This document shows, piece after piece, positions 17,027 to 26,039 of a stretch of 64,000 nucleotides of DNA. Every line of letters starts with the position of its first letter. Positions within the stretch are counted from its first letter, which is position 1. Below the pieces are notes generated by a model that worked only from the letters and a program-made list of their open reading frames with translations, did not search any database and had not been told where the DNA came from. The translations under genes and the position numbers were made by a program. Source of the stretch: Micromonospora sp. NBC_01796 (lineage in GTDB: Bacteria > Actinomycetota > Actinomycetes > Mycobacteriales > Micromonosporaceae). The stretch lies in the NCBI RefSeq assembly GCF_035917455.1, contig NZ_CP109078.1, forward strand, positions 6,494,001 through 6,558,000. The letters are read 5' to 3'.

Positions 17027-18283
17027 CTACTGGAAGCTCGCCCTCGGCGCGCCCTTGCCCGGCTTGATCCTGACCGGACCGCCGGCCGACGGGCGTACGT
17101 CGAAGTCGAAGATGGCGGTCGGGAGGTAGACGGTGGCGCAGGAGTTCGGGATGTCCACCACGCCGGAGAACCGTCCCTCGATCGGCGCGGCACCGAGGAT
17201 CAGATACGCCTGCTCCGGGGTGTAGCCGAACTTCGTCAGGTAGTCGATGGCGTGCAGGCAGGCCCGCTGGTACGCCAACTGCGAGTCCAGGTAGCGCTGT
17301 TCCCCGTCCAGGGTGACCGAGGTGCCGGAAAAGGCCAGCCACTGGCTGTACTGGGGGCTGACGTTACCGGGCATGAAGATCGCGTTCTCGGCGACGCCGT
17401 ACGTCTCCATCCCGCCCTTGATCAGGTCGACGTGCAGGTCGAGGATCCCGCCCATCTCGATCGCCCCGCAGAAGGTGATCTCACCATCGCCCTGGGAGAA
17501 GTGCAGGTCGCCCACGGAGAGGTTCGCGCCCGGTACGAAGACCGGGTAGAACACCCGGCTTCCCTTGGTGAGGTTCTTGATGTCCTGGTTGCCACCGTTC
17601 TCGCGGGGTGGTGCCGTACGCGCCGCTTCGGCCGCCACCCGGTCGAAGTCGGCGCCGGTCAGCGTGCCGAGGATCGCGTCCTGCGGCTCGGGTGGCAGGG
17701 CGAGCGGCGGCACCCGGTCCGGGTCGGTCGCCCGCAGTGCCCCTTCCCGCGCGTTCCACCTGGTCAGCAGGTCGGCGGAGGGGGCGGTGCCCATCATGCC
17801 GGGGTGGGTGATGCCGACGAAGGACACTCCCGGGATGTGCCGGGAGGTGGCCTGCTGCCCGCTGAAGTCCCAGATCGCCTTGTACGCGTCCGGGAACTGG
17901 TCGGTGAGGAAACCGCCGCCGTTCTGCTTCGCGAAGACACCGGTGTAGCCCCAGCCCTGGCCGGCGAGCGGACCGGAGTCCTCCTGCGGCAGCGGGGCGA
18001 CGTCCAGGATGTCGACGATGAGCAGGTCACCCGGTTCGGCGCCGTGCACCGCGAACGGTCCGCTGAGCGCGTGCACGGTGGTCAGCGGTGCGTCCCGGAT
18101 GTCCTCGGCCGAGTCGTCGTTGTGGATCGCGCCGTCGAACCACTCCCTGCAGTACACCCGGAACGTCTGGCCCGGCCGTACGGTCGCCACCGGCGGAATG
18201 TCGGGGTGCCACCTGTTGTGACCGACCTTCTCCTGGTCGGTGAACCTCTTCGTCGAGTCCAGCGGAAAGATGACCTCGGGCAT
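17027..18283 (-). CDS. fmdA: Formamidase
   Basis: The 418-residue protein is a full-length FmdA/AmdA amidase: PEVIFPLDSTKRFTDQEKVGHNRWHPDIPP, GDLLIVDILDV, FVGITHPGMMGTAPS, PPRENGGNQDIKNLTKGS and GDLHFSQGDGEITFCGAIEMGG are family hallmarks. Formamidase hydrolyses formamide to formate and ammonia in the cytoplasm and lets the cell use formamide as nitrogen source. ATG 18283 follows GAAGGGAAAACACG. fmdB lies directly upstream on the same strand with a 73-bp gap, so the two are probably one operon. A formate dehydrogenase operon 12 kb away could consume the formate. Confidence 0.92.
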   Translation of the reverse strand: MPEVIFPLDSTKRFTDQEKVGHNRWHPDIPPVATVRPGQTFRVYCREWFDGAIHNDDSAEDIRDAPLTTVHALSGPFAVHGAEPGDLLIVDILDVAPLPQEDSGPLAGQGWGYTGVFAKQNGGGFLTDQFPDAYKAIWDFSGQQATSRHIPGVSFVGITHPGMMGTAPSADLLTRWNAREGALRATDPDRVPPLALPPEPQDAILGTLTGADFDRVAAEAARTAPPRENGGNQDIKNLTKGSRVFYPVFVPGANLSVGDLHFSQGDGEITFCGAIEMGGILDLHVDLIKGGMETYGVAENAIFMPGNVSPQYSQWLAFSGTSVTLDGEQRYLDSQLAYQRACLHAIDYLTKFGYTPEQAYLILGAAPIEGRFSGVVDIPNSCATVYLPTAIFDFDVRPSAGGPVRIKPGKGAPRASFQ

Positions 18284-18356
18284 CGTGTTTTCCCTTCACC
18301 CCGGAGCAAGCCGTAACTGTGTGTAGCGACCTGACCCGTGCCGTCGCGCCCGGTGT

Positions 18357-18656
18357 TCAGGGTCGGGGCAGGCGGAGGTGGGCCGGGTTGGTCGACCCGC
18401 GCCCACCGGGGCCCCGAACGGCCGCCGGACGGTGTCCGGGAATCCGGGACACCACCTCGGGCGCCTCCGCGCTCCGTCCGGTCCGGTCGACGGCCGCGAC
18501 CAGCGGCCGGGCGATGGCGTTGACCAGTGGCGCGGTGAAGATCCTGGTGGACTCGCCGCGGCAGACGGCACAGTGGACGCTCGCCGTGGCGGTACCGATC
18601 GGGAACCGCACCTCGAACTCGCCGTCACGCGGGCAGCGATATCCGTACGTGGCCAA
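18357..18656 (-). CDS. fmdB: FmdB family zinc-ribbon protein
   Basis: This small protein (99 residues) begins with ATYGYRCPRDGEFEVRFPIG and continues SVHCAVCRGESTRIFTAPLVN, which is the FmdB regulatory protein pattern. The first zinc knuckle keeps one Cys (CPRDG) and the second is C-A-V-C, a variant common in actinobacteria. FmdB-type proteins accompany formamidase/acetamidase genes and were named as putative regulators; the mechanism is not established. A TTG start at 18656 is selected because GGAGAGGAG lies 7 nt upstream. The last 50 residues are Pro/Gly/Arg-rich and not conserved. Order on this strand is fmdB then fmdA. Confidence 0.85.
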   Translation of the reverse strand: MATYGYRCPRDGEFEVRFPIGTATASVHCAVCRGESTRIFTAPLVNAIARPLVAAVDRTGRSAEAPEVVSRIPGHRPAAVRGPGGRGSTNPAHLRLPRP

Positions 18657-19026
18657 GCGGGTCTCCTCTCCGGGCGCCGGAGTCCGTCCGGCCCTCAGCA
18701 TCGGCCGGCCCCGTGTGGGTGCGCAGGACAACGGCGCAAGTCGTGAACCCTGATGCTCCAGTGGCCCCTGTTACCCGCGCCCCGGAGCCGGGCTCTCGAA
18801 CCGGGCAAGGCCCAGTCGAAAATTTTCTGGGTTCCGATGGATTCTTGCAACCATCGGCGCTAATCTATCGCTCAACACACCGCCGAAACATGACCGCAAC
18901 ACCCGCGCAGCGGGGGTGGTCGCGGTCCTCGCCTAACACCCGATGCGGGCACCGCCATGGCACCACGGTCCAGCCGAGCCGATGGCGCCTGTCCCGGTGC
19001 CGCCACCGGGAAAGGAGACCCCCCGA
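18657..19026. promoter_or_regulatory. Control region between fmdBA and the giant secreted protein gene
   Basis: These 370 bp between divergent genes contain a 10-bp palindrome GAAAATTTTC (18818-18827) and, 6 bp further on, a perfect inverted repeat CCGATGG-N10-CCATCGG (18834-18857). Both lie about 170-210 bp before the giant gene's start and are unusually AT-rich for this genome. They are candidate operators for a LacI-type or other saccharide-responsive regulator. An RBS AAAGGAG (19011-19017) precedes the ATG at 19027. Exact -35/-10 boxes could not be assigned. Confidence 0.5.
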
Positions 19027-22000
19027 ATGTTCCGGTCCCCCCACCGCTCCCCGCGCCCGTCGGCGCAACGAAGACTCGCCCGACTGCTCACCGGGCTCGT
19101 CGCCGCGGCGACGGCCACGGTCACCGCGCTCAGCGCGGCGGCCCCGCCCGCCACCGCGACGCCGCCCGGACCAGCCGCCGCGAACGCCGAGAGCACCCAG
19201 AACGGTACGGGTGCCCGGAACAACGGGAACACCCGCGACGCCGCAGCCGGGCAGGCCCAGGCCGCCGCGGCGGCGTACTCGGTGCTGGTGTTCTCGAAGA
19301 CGGCCGGGTTCCGCCACGAGTCGATCCCGGCCGGGATCACCGCCATCCAGCAACTCGGCGCGGCGAACGACTTCACCGTCGACGCGACCGAGGACGCGAC
19401 CGCGTTCACCGACGCCAACCTGGCCCGCTACCGGGCGGTCATCTGGCTCTCCACCACCGGTGACGTGCTCGACCCGACCCAACAGGCCGCGTTCGAGCGG
19501 TTCATCCGGGCCGGCGGCGGTTACGTCGGCGTCCACGCCGCGGCCGACACCGAGTACGACTGGTCCTGGTACGGCAACCTGGTCGGCGCGTACTTCACCA
19601 GCCACCCGGCCAACCAGCAGGCCACGGTGAAGGTCGAGGACCCGGCGCACCCGTCCACGGCGGCCCTGCCGTCGCGGTGGAGCCGGTTCGACGAGTGGTA
19701 CAACTTCCGGACCAACCCGCGGGGTTCGGCGCACGTGCTGGCCAGCCTCGACGAGACCACCTACACCCCCGGTACGGGCGCGATGGGTGCGGACCACCCG
19801 ACCGCCTGGTGCAAGAACTACGACGGGGGCCGGTCCTGGTACACCGGCGGCGGCCACACCAACGAGTCGTACGCGGATCCGCAGTTCCGGTCCCACCTGC
19901 TCGGCGGCATCCAGACGGCGGCCGGGGTGGTCGGTGCCGACTGTGGTGCGACGCAGACCAGCGGTTTCGAGAAGGTGACCCTGGACAGCAATACGAGCAA
20001 CCCGATGGAGCTGGACATCGCGCCGGACGGCCGGGTCTTCTACCTCGAACGTGACGGCCGGTTGCGGATCATCAAGCCGGACACCCAGACCACCGTCACC
20101 GCCGCGACGCTGAACGTCTTCACCGGCAACGAGGACGGGCTGCTCGGTCTCACCCTCGACCCGAACTTCGCCACCAACCGGTGGGTCTACCTGTACTACT
20201 CGCCCAACGGTGGGGCGGCGCGCAACCTGCTGTCCCGGTTCACCATGAACGGCGACACCCTCGACCTGGCCAGCGAGCGGGTCGTCCTCCAGGTCGACAC
20301 CCAGCGCAACACCTGCTGCCACTCCGGCGGCACGATGACCTTCGACAGCGCGGGCAACCTCTACCTCGCCACCGGCGACAACACCAACCCGTTCGAGTCC
20401 GGCGGCTTCACGCCCATCGACGAGCGGTCCGGCCGGCAGGACTTCGACGCCCAGCGCAGCTCCGGCAACACCAACGACCTGCGCGGAAAGGTGATCCGGA
20501 TTCGCCCGGAGGCGAACGGCACCTACACCGTGCCGACCGGCAACCTCTTCACGCCCGGCACCGCGCAGACCCGTCCCGAGATCTACGCGATGGGCTTCCG
20601 CAACCCGTTCCGGATCGGCGTCGACCCGAGGACGAACGTGCTCTACGTGGCCGACTACGGCCCCGACGGGCAGGCCAACGCCGACCGGGGACCCGGCAAC
20701 ACGGTGGAGTGGAACATCGTCGGCCAGGCCGGCAACTACGGCTGGCCGTACTGCGTGGGCAGGAACGCGGCCTACCGGGACTACACCTTCCCGAACGGGC
20801 CGAGCGGAGCGGCGTTCAACTGCGCCGCGCCGGTCAACAACTCGCCGAACAACACCGGGCTGACCACCCTGCCGCCGGTGGTTCCGGCCACGGTCGACTA
20901 CGACTACGACGCCAACCCGCTCTTCCCCGAACTCGGCGGGGGTGGCGCCCCGATGGCCGGGCCGGTCTACCGGTACGACCCGGCCCTCGCCTCCAGCCGC
21001 AAGTGGCCGGCGTACTACGACGGCAAGGCGATCTTCGGCGAGTGGAACCAGAACAAGCTGTACACAATGCAGGTCACCGCCGACGGGAAGTCGCTGGTGG
21101 ACATCAACCAGCTGCTGACCGGGATGTCGACGATCCGGCCGATGGACTTCGACTTCGGCCCGGACGGCGCGCTCTACCTGATCGAGTGGGGCAGCGGTTT
21201 CGGCGGCAACAACGACGACTCCGGCATCTACCGGATCGACTACCGGTCCGTCGACCCGGCACCCATCGCCGCCGCGACCGCGCAACCGGTCAACGGGCGG
21301 GCGCCGCTCACCGTGGCGTTCAGCAGCGCCGGGTCGCGGGACCCGGAGGGACAACCGATCACGTACGCGTGGCGCTTCGGTGACGGAGGCACCTCGACCC
21401 AGGCGAACCCGACCTACACGTACACCACCAACGGCAACTTCACCGCCCAGTTGACGGTGACCGATCCCGGTGGCCGCAGCGCGGTGGCGAACGTGCCGAT
21501 CACGGTCGGCAACACCGCACCCGTGGTGACCCTGACCCTGCCCCCGAACGGCGGGTTCTTCGACTGGGGCGCCCAGGTGAACTACGCGGTGACCGTCACC
21601 GACCCCGACGGCGGCACCATCGACTGCTCCCGCGTGACCTTGCAGTACCTGCTCGGGCACGACGAGCACGCGCACCCGTTGCAGCAGAAGACCGGCTGCT
21701 CGGGCTCCGTACAGACCTCGCTGGACAGCGGGCACGGCGGTGACGCGAACATCTTCGCCGTACTGGAGGCGACCTACACCGATCTGGGCGGACCCGGCGG
21801 GGCCGCGCCGCTGACCGGCCGTTCGCTGGTCCAGTTGCAGCCCAAGCGGAAGCAGGCCGAGTACTTCACCGGCACCGGTCGGATCGCCGGTGCACCCACC
21901 GGCGGTACGCCGGGCGTGCAGCGGGAGGCCACCACCGACCCGCAGGGCGGCTTCCAGAACATCGCCTTCGTCGAGAACGGCGACTGGTGGTCGTACACGC

Positions 22001-24996
22001 CGACCAACCTCACCGGGATCCAGTCGCTGCGGCTGCGGGCGTCCTCCGGTGGCACCGGCGGCACGGTCGAGGTGCGTACCGGTTCGGCCACCGGAACACT
22101 GCTCGGCTCGGTGGTCGTACCGGGGACCGGCGGGTGGCAGAACTTCACCGACCTGACCGTACCGCTGGCCGCCAGCGCCACGACCGGGCCGCTGTTCTTC
22201 GTGGCGAAGGCCGCGTCGGGCACCGCGGCGGGGACCTCCCTGCTCAACGTCAACTGGGTGGACTTCGTCGGGGCGGGCGTGGGCGGCAACACCCCGCCGC
22301 AGGTGACCGCGGCGGCGACACCCACCTCCGGCGCCGCGCCGCTGCCGGTGACCTTCACCGGCAGTGCCACCGACGCCGAGGGCGACACCCCGCTGACGTA
22401 CGCCTGGGACTTCGGCGACGGCGGTACGGCGACCACCGCCAACACCACCCACACGTACGCCAGCGCCGGCACCTTCACCGCGACGCTGACCGTGACCGAC
22501 GCGCGTGGTGCCCGGAGCACCGCCACCGTCGTGATCACCGTGACCGGCGGCCCGGCACCCACCGGATCGTCGAACGTGCACCTGTTCTACTACCCCTGGT
22601 ACGGCAGCCCGACCGGACCCAACGGCGGCTGGCGGCACTGGCAGCAGGGTGGGCGCACCCCGCCGAACGACGTCGGGGCGGACTTCTACCCGACCCTGGG
22701 CGCGTACGACTCGGGTGACCCGGCGGTGCTCGCGCAGCACATGGCCTGGGTGAAGCAGTCCGGTGCGAACACGCTCGTCTACTCCTGGTGGGGCCAGGGC
22801 TCGTACGAGGACAACCTGGTCACCACCGTGATGAACGCGGCGGCCCAGCAGGGCATCAAGATCGCCTGGCACCTGGAGCCGTACAGCGGTCGCACCGCCG
22901 CCTCGACCGTCGCCGACATCAACTACATCAACACCCGGTACGGCAGCCACCCGGCCTTCTACCGGGCAGCGGACCAGGGCAACCGGCCGGCGTTCTACGT
23001 CTTCGAGAGCCTGCTCATCCCGGACTGGTCGGCGCTGAGCCAGGTCAACGCGAACAACATCATCCTGGCCCAGACCACCGACACCTCGAAGATCGCCGGC
23101 TTCTCCGGCATGTACACCTACGACGCGATCGCCGCGACGACCGCACCCGGCTGGGCCAACGCCAGCGCGTACGCGAAGGCGAACAACCTGATCTGGGCAC
23201 CGTCGATCGGCCCCGGCTACATCGACGACCGGGCCGTGCCCGGCAACACCACCCCCACCCTGGCCCGCAACAACGGCGCCACCTACGACCAGGTGTGGAA
23301 CAACGCCCTGGGTACGGCAACCGGTGGCCTGCCCACCTGGGTGTCGATCACCTCGTTCAACGAGTGGCACGAGGGCTCGACCATCGAGCCGGCCCGGAGC
23401 ACGCCCCCGTCCGGGTTCAACTACCAGACCTACTCCGGCGCGTACGGGCGCACCGGGGCGTCGGCGGAGACGGCGTACCTCGACCGGACCGCGTACTGGG
23501 CGGCCGAGTTCGAACGGCTGCGCGGCGGCACCGGCGGTGGACTGGTCGCACAGCCGACCAGCGTCACCTTCGGCGCGCAGAACGTCAACACCAGCAGCGC
23601 AGCCCAGGCCGTCACCGTACGCAACACCGGCACCACCGCGGTGGCGCTGACCGGTGTGGTCACCGGCGGTGACTTCAGCCAGACCAACACCTGCGGATCG
23701 TCGCTGGCCCCGGGCGCCACCTGCACCGTCAACGTCACGTTCCGACCGACCGCCGCCGGGACCCGCACCGGCTCGTTGACGGTCACCCCGGCGACCGGGA
23801 CCGCGCTGACCGTGCCGCTGTCCGGCACCGGGGTCAACCCGAGCAGCAACCTGGCCGCCGGTCGCCCGGTCACCGCCACCAGCGCCAACCAAGGGTACGC
23901 ACCGGGCAACACGGTCGACGGCAACGGGTCGAGCTACTGGGAGAGCGCCAACAACGCGTTCCCGCAGTCGCTGACGGTCGACCTCGGTGCGGCGGTGACG
24001 GTCAACCGGGCGGTGCTCAAGCTGCCGCCGGGCTGGGGAACCCGTAACCAGACGTTGTCCGTACTCGGCTCCACGGACGGCACGTCGTACTCGACCGTGC
24101 TCGGCTCGGCCAGCTACACCTTCAACCCGGCCAGCGCGAACACGGTCACCCTCAACCTGCCGGCCGGGGCCCGCCGCTACCTGCGGCTGACCTTCACCGG
24201 CAACACCGGTTGGCCGGCGGCCCAACTGTCGGAGTTCGAGGTGTACGCCGGCGGCGGCACCGGGGGACCGGTGCTGTCGGTCTCGCCCGGCACCCTGTCG
24301 TTCGGCAGCCGTACGGTCGGATCGCCCAGTCCGGCCAGTGCGGTGACGGTCTCCAACTCCGGTACGGCGGCGGCGACCATCACCGGCGTCACCGCCACCG
24401 GGGACTTCGCCCAGTCCAACACCTGCGGTTCGAGTCTCGCGGCGGGGGTGTCCTGCACGGTCAACGTGACGTTCACCCCCACCGCCACCGGAGCCCGTAC
24501 GGGCACCCTGTCGGTGGCCTCGAACGCGCCGGGCAGCCCGCTCACCGTGGGGCTGTCCGGCACCGGCACCGCCACCAACGCCAACCTGGCGGCGGGTCGG
24601 CCGGTCACCGCGACCAGCACCAGCCAGAACTACGGTGCCGGCAACACGGTCGACGGCAATCCGTCGAGTTACTGGGAGAGCGCCAACAACGCGTTCCCGC
24701 AGTCGCTGACGGTCGACCTCGGCTCGGCGGTGACGGTGTCCCGGCTGGTGCTCAAGCTGCCACCGGCGACGGACTGGGGGACCCGTACCCAGACCCTGTC
24801 GGTGCTCGGCTCCACCAACGGGTCGACGTACTCGACCGTCGTGGGCTCGGCCGGCTACACCTTCAACCCGGCCTCCGGTAACACCGCGACGATCACCTTC
24901 CAGGGCACGTCACAGCGTTACCTGCGGCTGACCTTCACCGCCAACACGGGTTGGCCCGCCGGCCAACTTTCCGAGTTCGAGGCGTACGCCTCCTGA
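19027..24996 (+). CDS. Secreted multidomain ThuA / sorbosone dehydrogenase-like / GH99 protein, 1989 aa
   Basis: This is a very large exported protein. After a signal (RLARLLTGLVAAATATVTAL) come: a ThuA-like domain (about 84-305, VLVFSKTAGFRHESIPAG); a sorbosone/glucose dehydrogenase-like beta-propeller (312-741, LDIAPDGRVFYLERDGRLRII, GFRNPFRIGVDP); a PKD domain (743-828); an Ig-like segment; CBM6 (940-1080, ENGDWWSYTP); a second PKD domain; a GH99-type catalytic domain (1181-1501, YYPWYG and SFNEWHEGSTIEP); then two ASH + F5/8C units (1507-1742 and 1749-1989). In GH99 enzymes the E-W-H-E pair is catalytic; here E1446 and E1449. Family members cleave alpha-mannosides internally. ATG 19027 is chosen for AAAGGAG 9 nt upstream. 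Probable role: binding and breaking extracellular mannan-like glycans. Confidence 0.9.
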   Translation: MFRSPHRSPRPSAQRRLARLLTGLVAAATATVTALSAAAPPATATPPGPAAANAESTQNGTGARNNGNTRDAAAGQAQAAAAAYSVLVFSKTAGFRHESIPAGITAIQQLGAANDFTVDATEDATAFTDANLARYRAVIWLSTTGDVLDPTQQAAFERFIRAGGGYVGVHAAADTEYDWSWYGNLVGAYFTSHPANQQATVKVEDPAHPSTAALPSRWSRFDEWYNFRTNPRGSAHVLASLDETTYTPGTGAMGADHPTAWCKNYDGGRSWYTGGGHTNESYADPQFRSHLLGGIQTAAGVVGADCGATQTSGFEKVTLDSNTSNPMELDIAPDGRVFYLERDGRLRIIKPDTQTTVTAATLNVFTGNEDGLLGLTLDPNFATNRWVYLYYSPNGGAARNLLSRFTMNGDTLDLASERVVLQVDTQRNTCCHSGGTMTFDSAGNLYLATGDNTNPFESGGFTPIDERSGRQDFDAQRSSGNTNDLRGKVIRIRPEANGTYTVPTGNLFTPGTAQTRPEIYAMGFRNPFRIGVDPRTNVLYVADYGPDGQANADRGPGNTVEWNIVGQAGNYGWPYCVGRNAAYRDYTFPNGPSGAAFNCAAPVNNSPNNTGLTTLPPVVPATVDYDYDANPLFPELGGGGAPMAGPVYRYDPALASSRKWPAYYDGKAIFGEWNQNKLYTMQVTADGKSLVDINQLLTGMSTIRPMDFDFGPDGALYLIEWGSGFGGNNDDSGIYRIDYRSVDPAPIAAATAQPVNGRAPLTVAFSSAGSRDPEGQPITYAWRFGDGGTSTQANPTYTYTTNGNFTAQLTVTDPGGRSAVANVPITVGNTAPVVTLTLPPNGGFFDWGAQVNYAVTVTDPDGGTIDCSRVTLQYLLGHDEHAHPLQQKTGCSGSVQTSLDSGHGGDANIFAVLEATYTDLGGPGGAAPLTGRSLVQLQPKRKQAEYFTGTGRIAGAPTGGTPGVQREATTDPQGGFQNIAFVENGDWWSYTPTNLTGIQSLRLRASSGGTGGTVEVRTGSATGTLLGSVVVPGTGGWQNFTDLTVPLAASATTGPLFFVAKAASGTAAGTSLLNVNWVDFVGAGVGGNTPPQVTAAATPTSGAAPLPVTFTGSATDAEGDTPLTYAWDFGDGGTATTANTTHTYASAGTFTATLTVTDARGARSTATVVITVTGGPAPTGSSNVHLFYYPWYGSPTGPNGGWRHWQQGGRTPPNDVGADFYPTLGAYDSGDPAVLAQHMAWVKQSGANTLVYSWWGQGSYEDNLVTTVMNAAAQQGIKIAWHLEPYSGRTAASTVADINYINTRYGSHPAFYRAADQGNRPAFYVFESLLIPDWSALSQVNANNIILAQTTDTSKIAGFSGMYTYDAIAATTAPGWANASAYAKANNLIWAPSIGPGYIDDRAVPGNTTPTLARNNGATYDQVWNNALGTATGGLPTWVSITSFNEWHEGSTIEPARSTPPSGFNYQTYSGAYGRTGASAETAYLDRTAYWAAEFERLRGGTGGGLVAQPTSVTFGAQNVNTSSAAQAVTVRNTGTTAVALTGVVTGGDFSQTNTCGSSLAPGATCTVNVTFRPTAAGTRTGSLTVTPATGTALTVPLSGTGVNPSSNLAAGRPVTATSANQGYAPGNTVDGNGSSYWESANNAFPQSLTVDLGAAVTVNRAVLKLPPGWGTRNQTLSVLGSTDGTSYSTVLGSASYTFNPASANTVTLNLPAGARRYLRLTFTGNTGWPAAQLSEFEVYAGGGTGGPVLSVSPGTLSFGSRTVGSPSPASAVTVSNSGTAAATITGVTATGDFAQSNTCGSSLAAGVSCTVNVTFTPTATGARTGTLSVASNAPGSPLTVGLSGTGTATNANLAAGRPVTATSTSQNYGAGNTVDGNPSSYWESANNAFPQSLTVDLGSAVTVSRLVLKLPPATDWGTRTQTLSVLGSTNGSTYSTVVGSAGYTFNPASGNTATITFQGTSQRYLRLTFTANTGWPAGQLSEFEAYAS

Positions 24997-25018
24997 CGTA
25001 CCACCACCGGTAAACGCT

Positions 25019-25058
25019 GCGGCGGTCTACTGCCCCTCCAGGGGTAGTAGACCGCCGC
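25019..25058 (+). terminator. Terminator after the giant gene
   Basis: A perfect 13-bp stem, GCGGCGGTCTACT (25019-25031) with AGTAGACCGCCGC (25046-25058), closes over an inner CCCCT/AGGGG pairing. It lies 23 bp after the stop of the giant gene. No T-run follows. Confidence 0.8.
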
Positions 25059-25153
25059 ACGCCATGTTGGCCGGTCGTGTTCGCGAGATCGCTCAGGGGA
25101 CCTTGGTGATCTAGTCTGGCTTACTCATCGCAACGAGTGAAGCAAAGGGCGGT

Positions 25154-25870
25154 ATGAGTTACGCGGCGTTGATCCGGCCGGTGATTGACCGGGTGTACGT
25201 GGGCCTCCGGAACACGGCACGGGAGCGACTACGGGCGGTCTACGATCGGTACGGGGTTCGGCCCGGGTTCGAGAGCAGCTTCTACTTCGGATTGTTGGCC
25301 CGCCCGATGGCCGCTGACAGTTTCGCGGCAGCCACGATCTATTCCGGCTCCGATATGACCGTCGAGCTCGAACAGGGCATCGCGGAGATCGACGCCGACG
25401 GCGCGTGGCGATTGACCGATCGGGGCCGAGAGGTGGCGCTGGCCGTACAGCGTTGTGTGGGCGACTGGGCCGAGGAGCTCTGGGATCGCAAACCGATTGA
25501 GACGATGCCGGGGCTGGCCGTTGTTCCCCGGCTGGCGGACGTAGTTGGGCGCCTCTTGGAGGTGGGCCAGGCCAGCGGCGGGCCGGCCTTCCGAGCGATG
25601 GCCCCGGTGTACGAGCCACCCGACGCCACCGCTGCCCTTCGCCTGAGCTCACGGCTCGGGGCTTTACGCCACCACCGGGCCGATGCGCACCGGGCCGCCT
25701 GGGCCGGCGCCGGGCTCACTCTGGCGCAGCTAAGGGTGCTTTCTCCGCAGGACCCGCAACGGCACACCATCGAGAGTTCGACCAACCGGCTGGACGAACC
25801 CATCTACCTGGGAGTGTCAGCACGTGAGAGAGACGAGTTACTCGCCGGCCTGGGAGCACTGCCCGGCTGA
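25154..25870 (+). CDS. Hypothetical protein, 238 aa, possible winged-helix
   Basis: I do not recognise a named family with certainty. The protein is soluble and mostly helical. Residues about 60-100 (GIAEIDADGAWRLTDRGREVALAV) look like the beta-wing and following helix of a MarR-type winged helix. The segment SRLGALRHHRADAHRAAWAGAGLT recurs in actinobacterial proteins of similar size. ATG 25154 follows AAAGGGCGG. Base composition around it (25080-25150 and 25870-26040) is less GC-rich than its neighbours, so this gene and the next may have been acquired together. The 169 bp to the next gene show no feature. Confidence 0.6.
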   Translation: MSYAALIRPVIDRVYVGLRNTARERLRAVYDRYGVRPGFESSFYFGLLARPMAADSFAAATIYSGSDMTVELEQGIAEIDADGAWRLTDRGREVALAVQRCVGDWAEELWDRKPIETMPGLAVVPRLADVVGRLLEVGQASGGPAFRAMAPVYEPPDATAALRLSSRLGALRHHRADAHRAAWAGAGLTLAQLRVLSPQDPQRHTIESSTNRLDEPIYLGVSARERDELLAGLGALPG

Positions 25871-26039
25871 CGTCGTCAGTACACGGGGAGTTCCGCTGAC
25901 TTGGTCATGTGTCCCGGCAATCACCTGACCGCCAACCTGACCGCAGCCACGCTGCGACTATCCGACCAACCCGACCGGCTGCATCGGCGAACCAATTTAT
26001 CCGCATTGGCTCTGCCCCGTCCCGGCGTATGCCTCGACG

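Noticed and set aside
18865-24225. Very long open frame (1786 codons) on the minus strand opposite the giant gene
   Set aside because: It is the antisense shadow of a GC-rich gene. The translation is Arg/Val/Gly-rich without domains, while the plus strand has clear conserved domains and an RBS.
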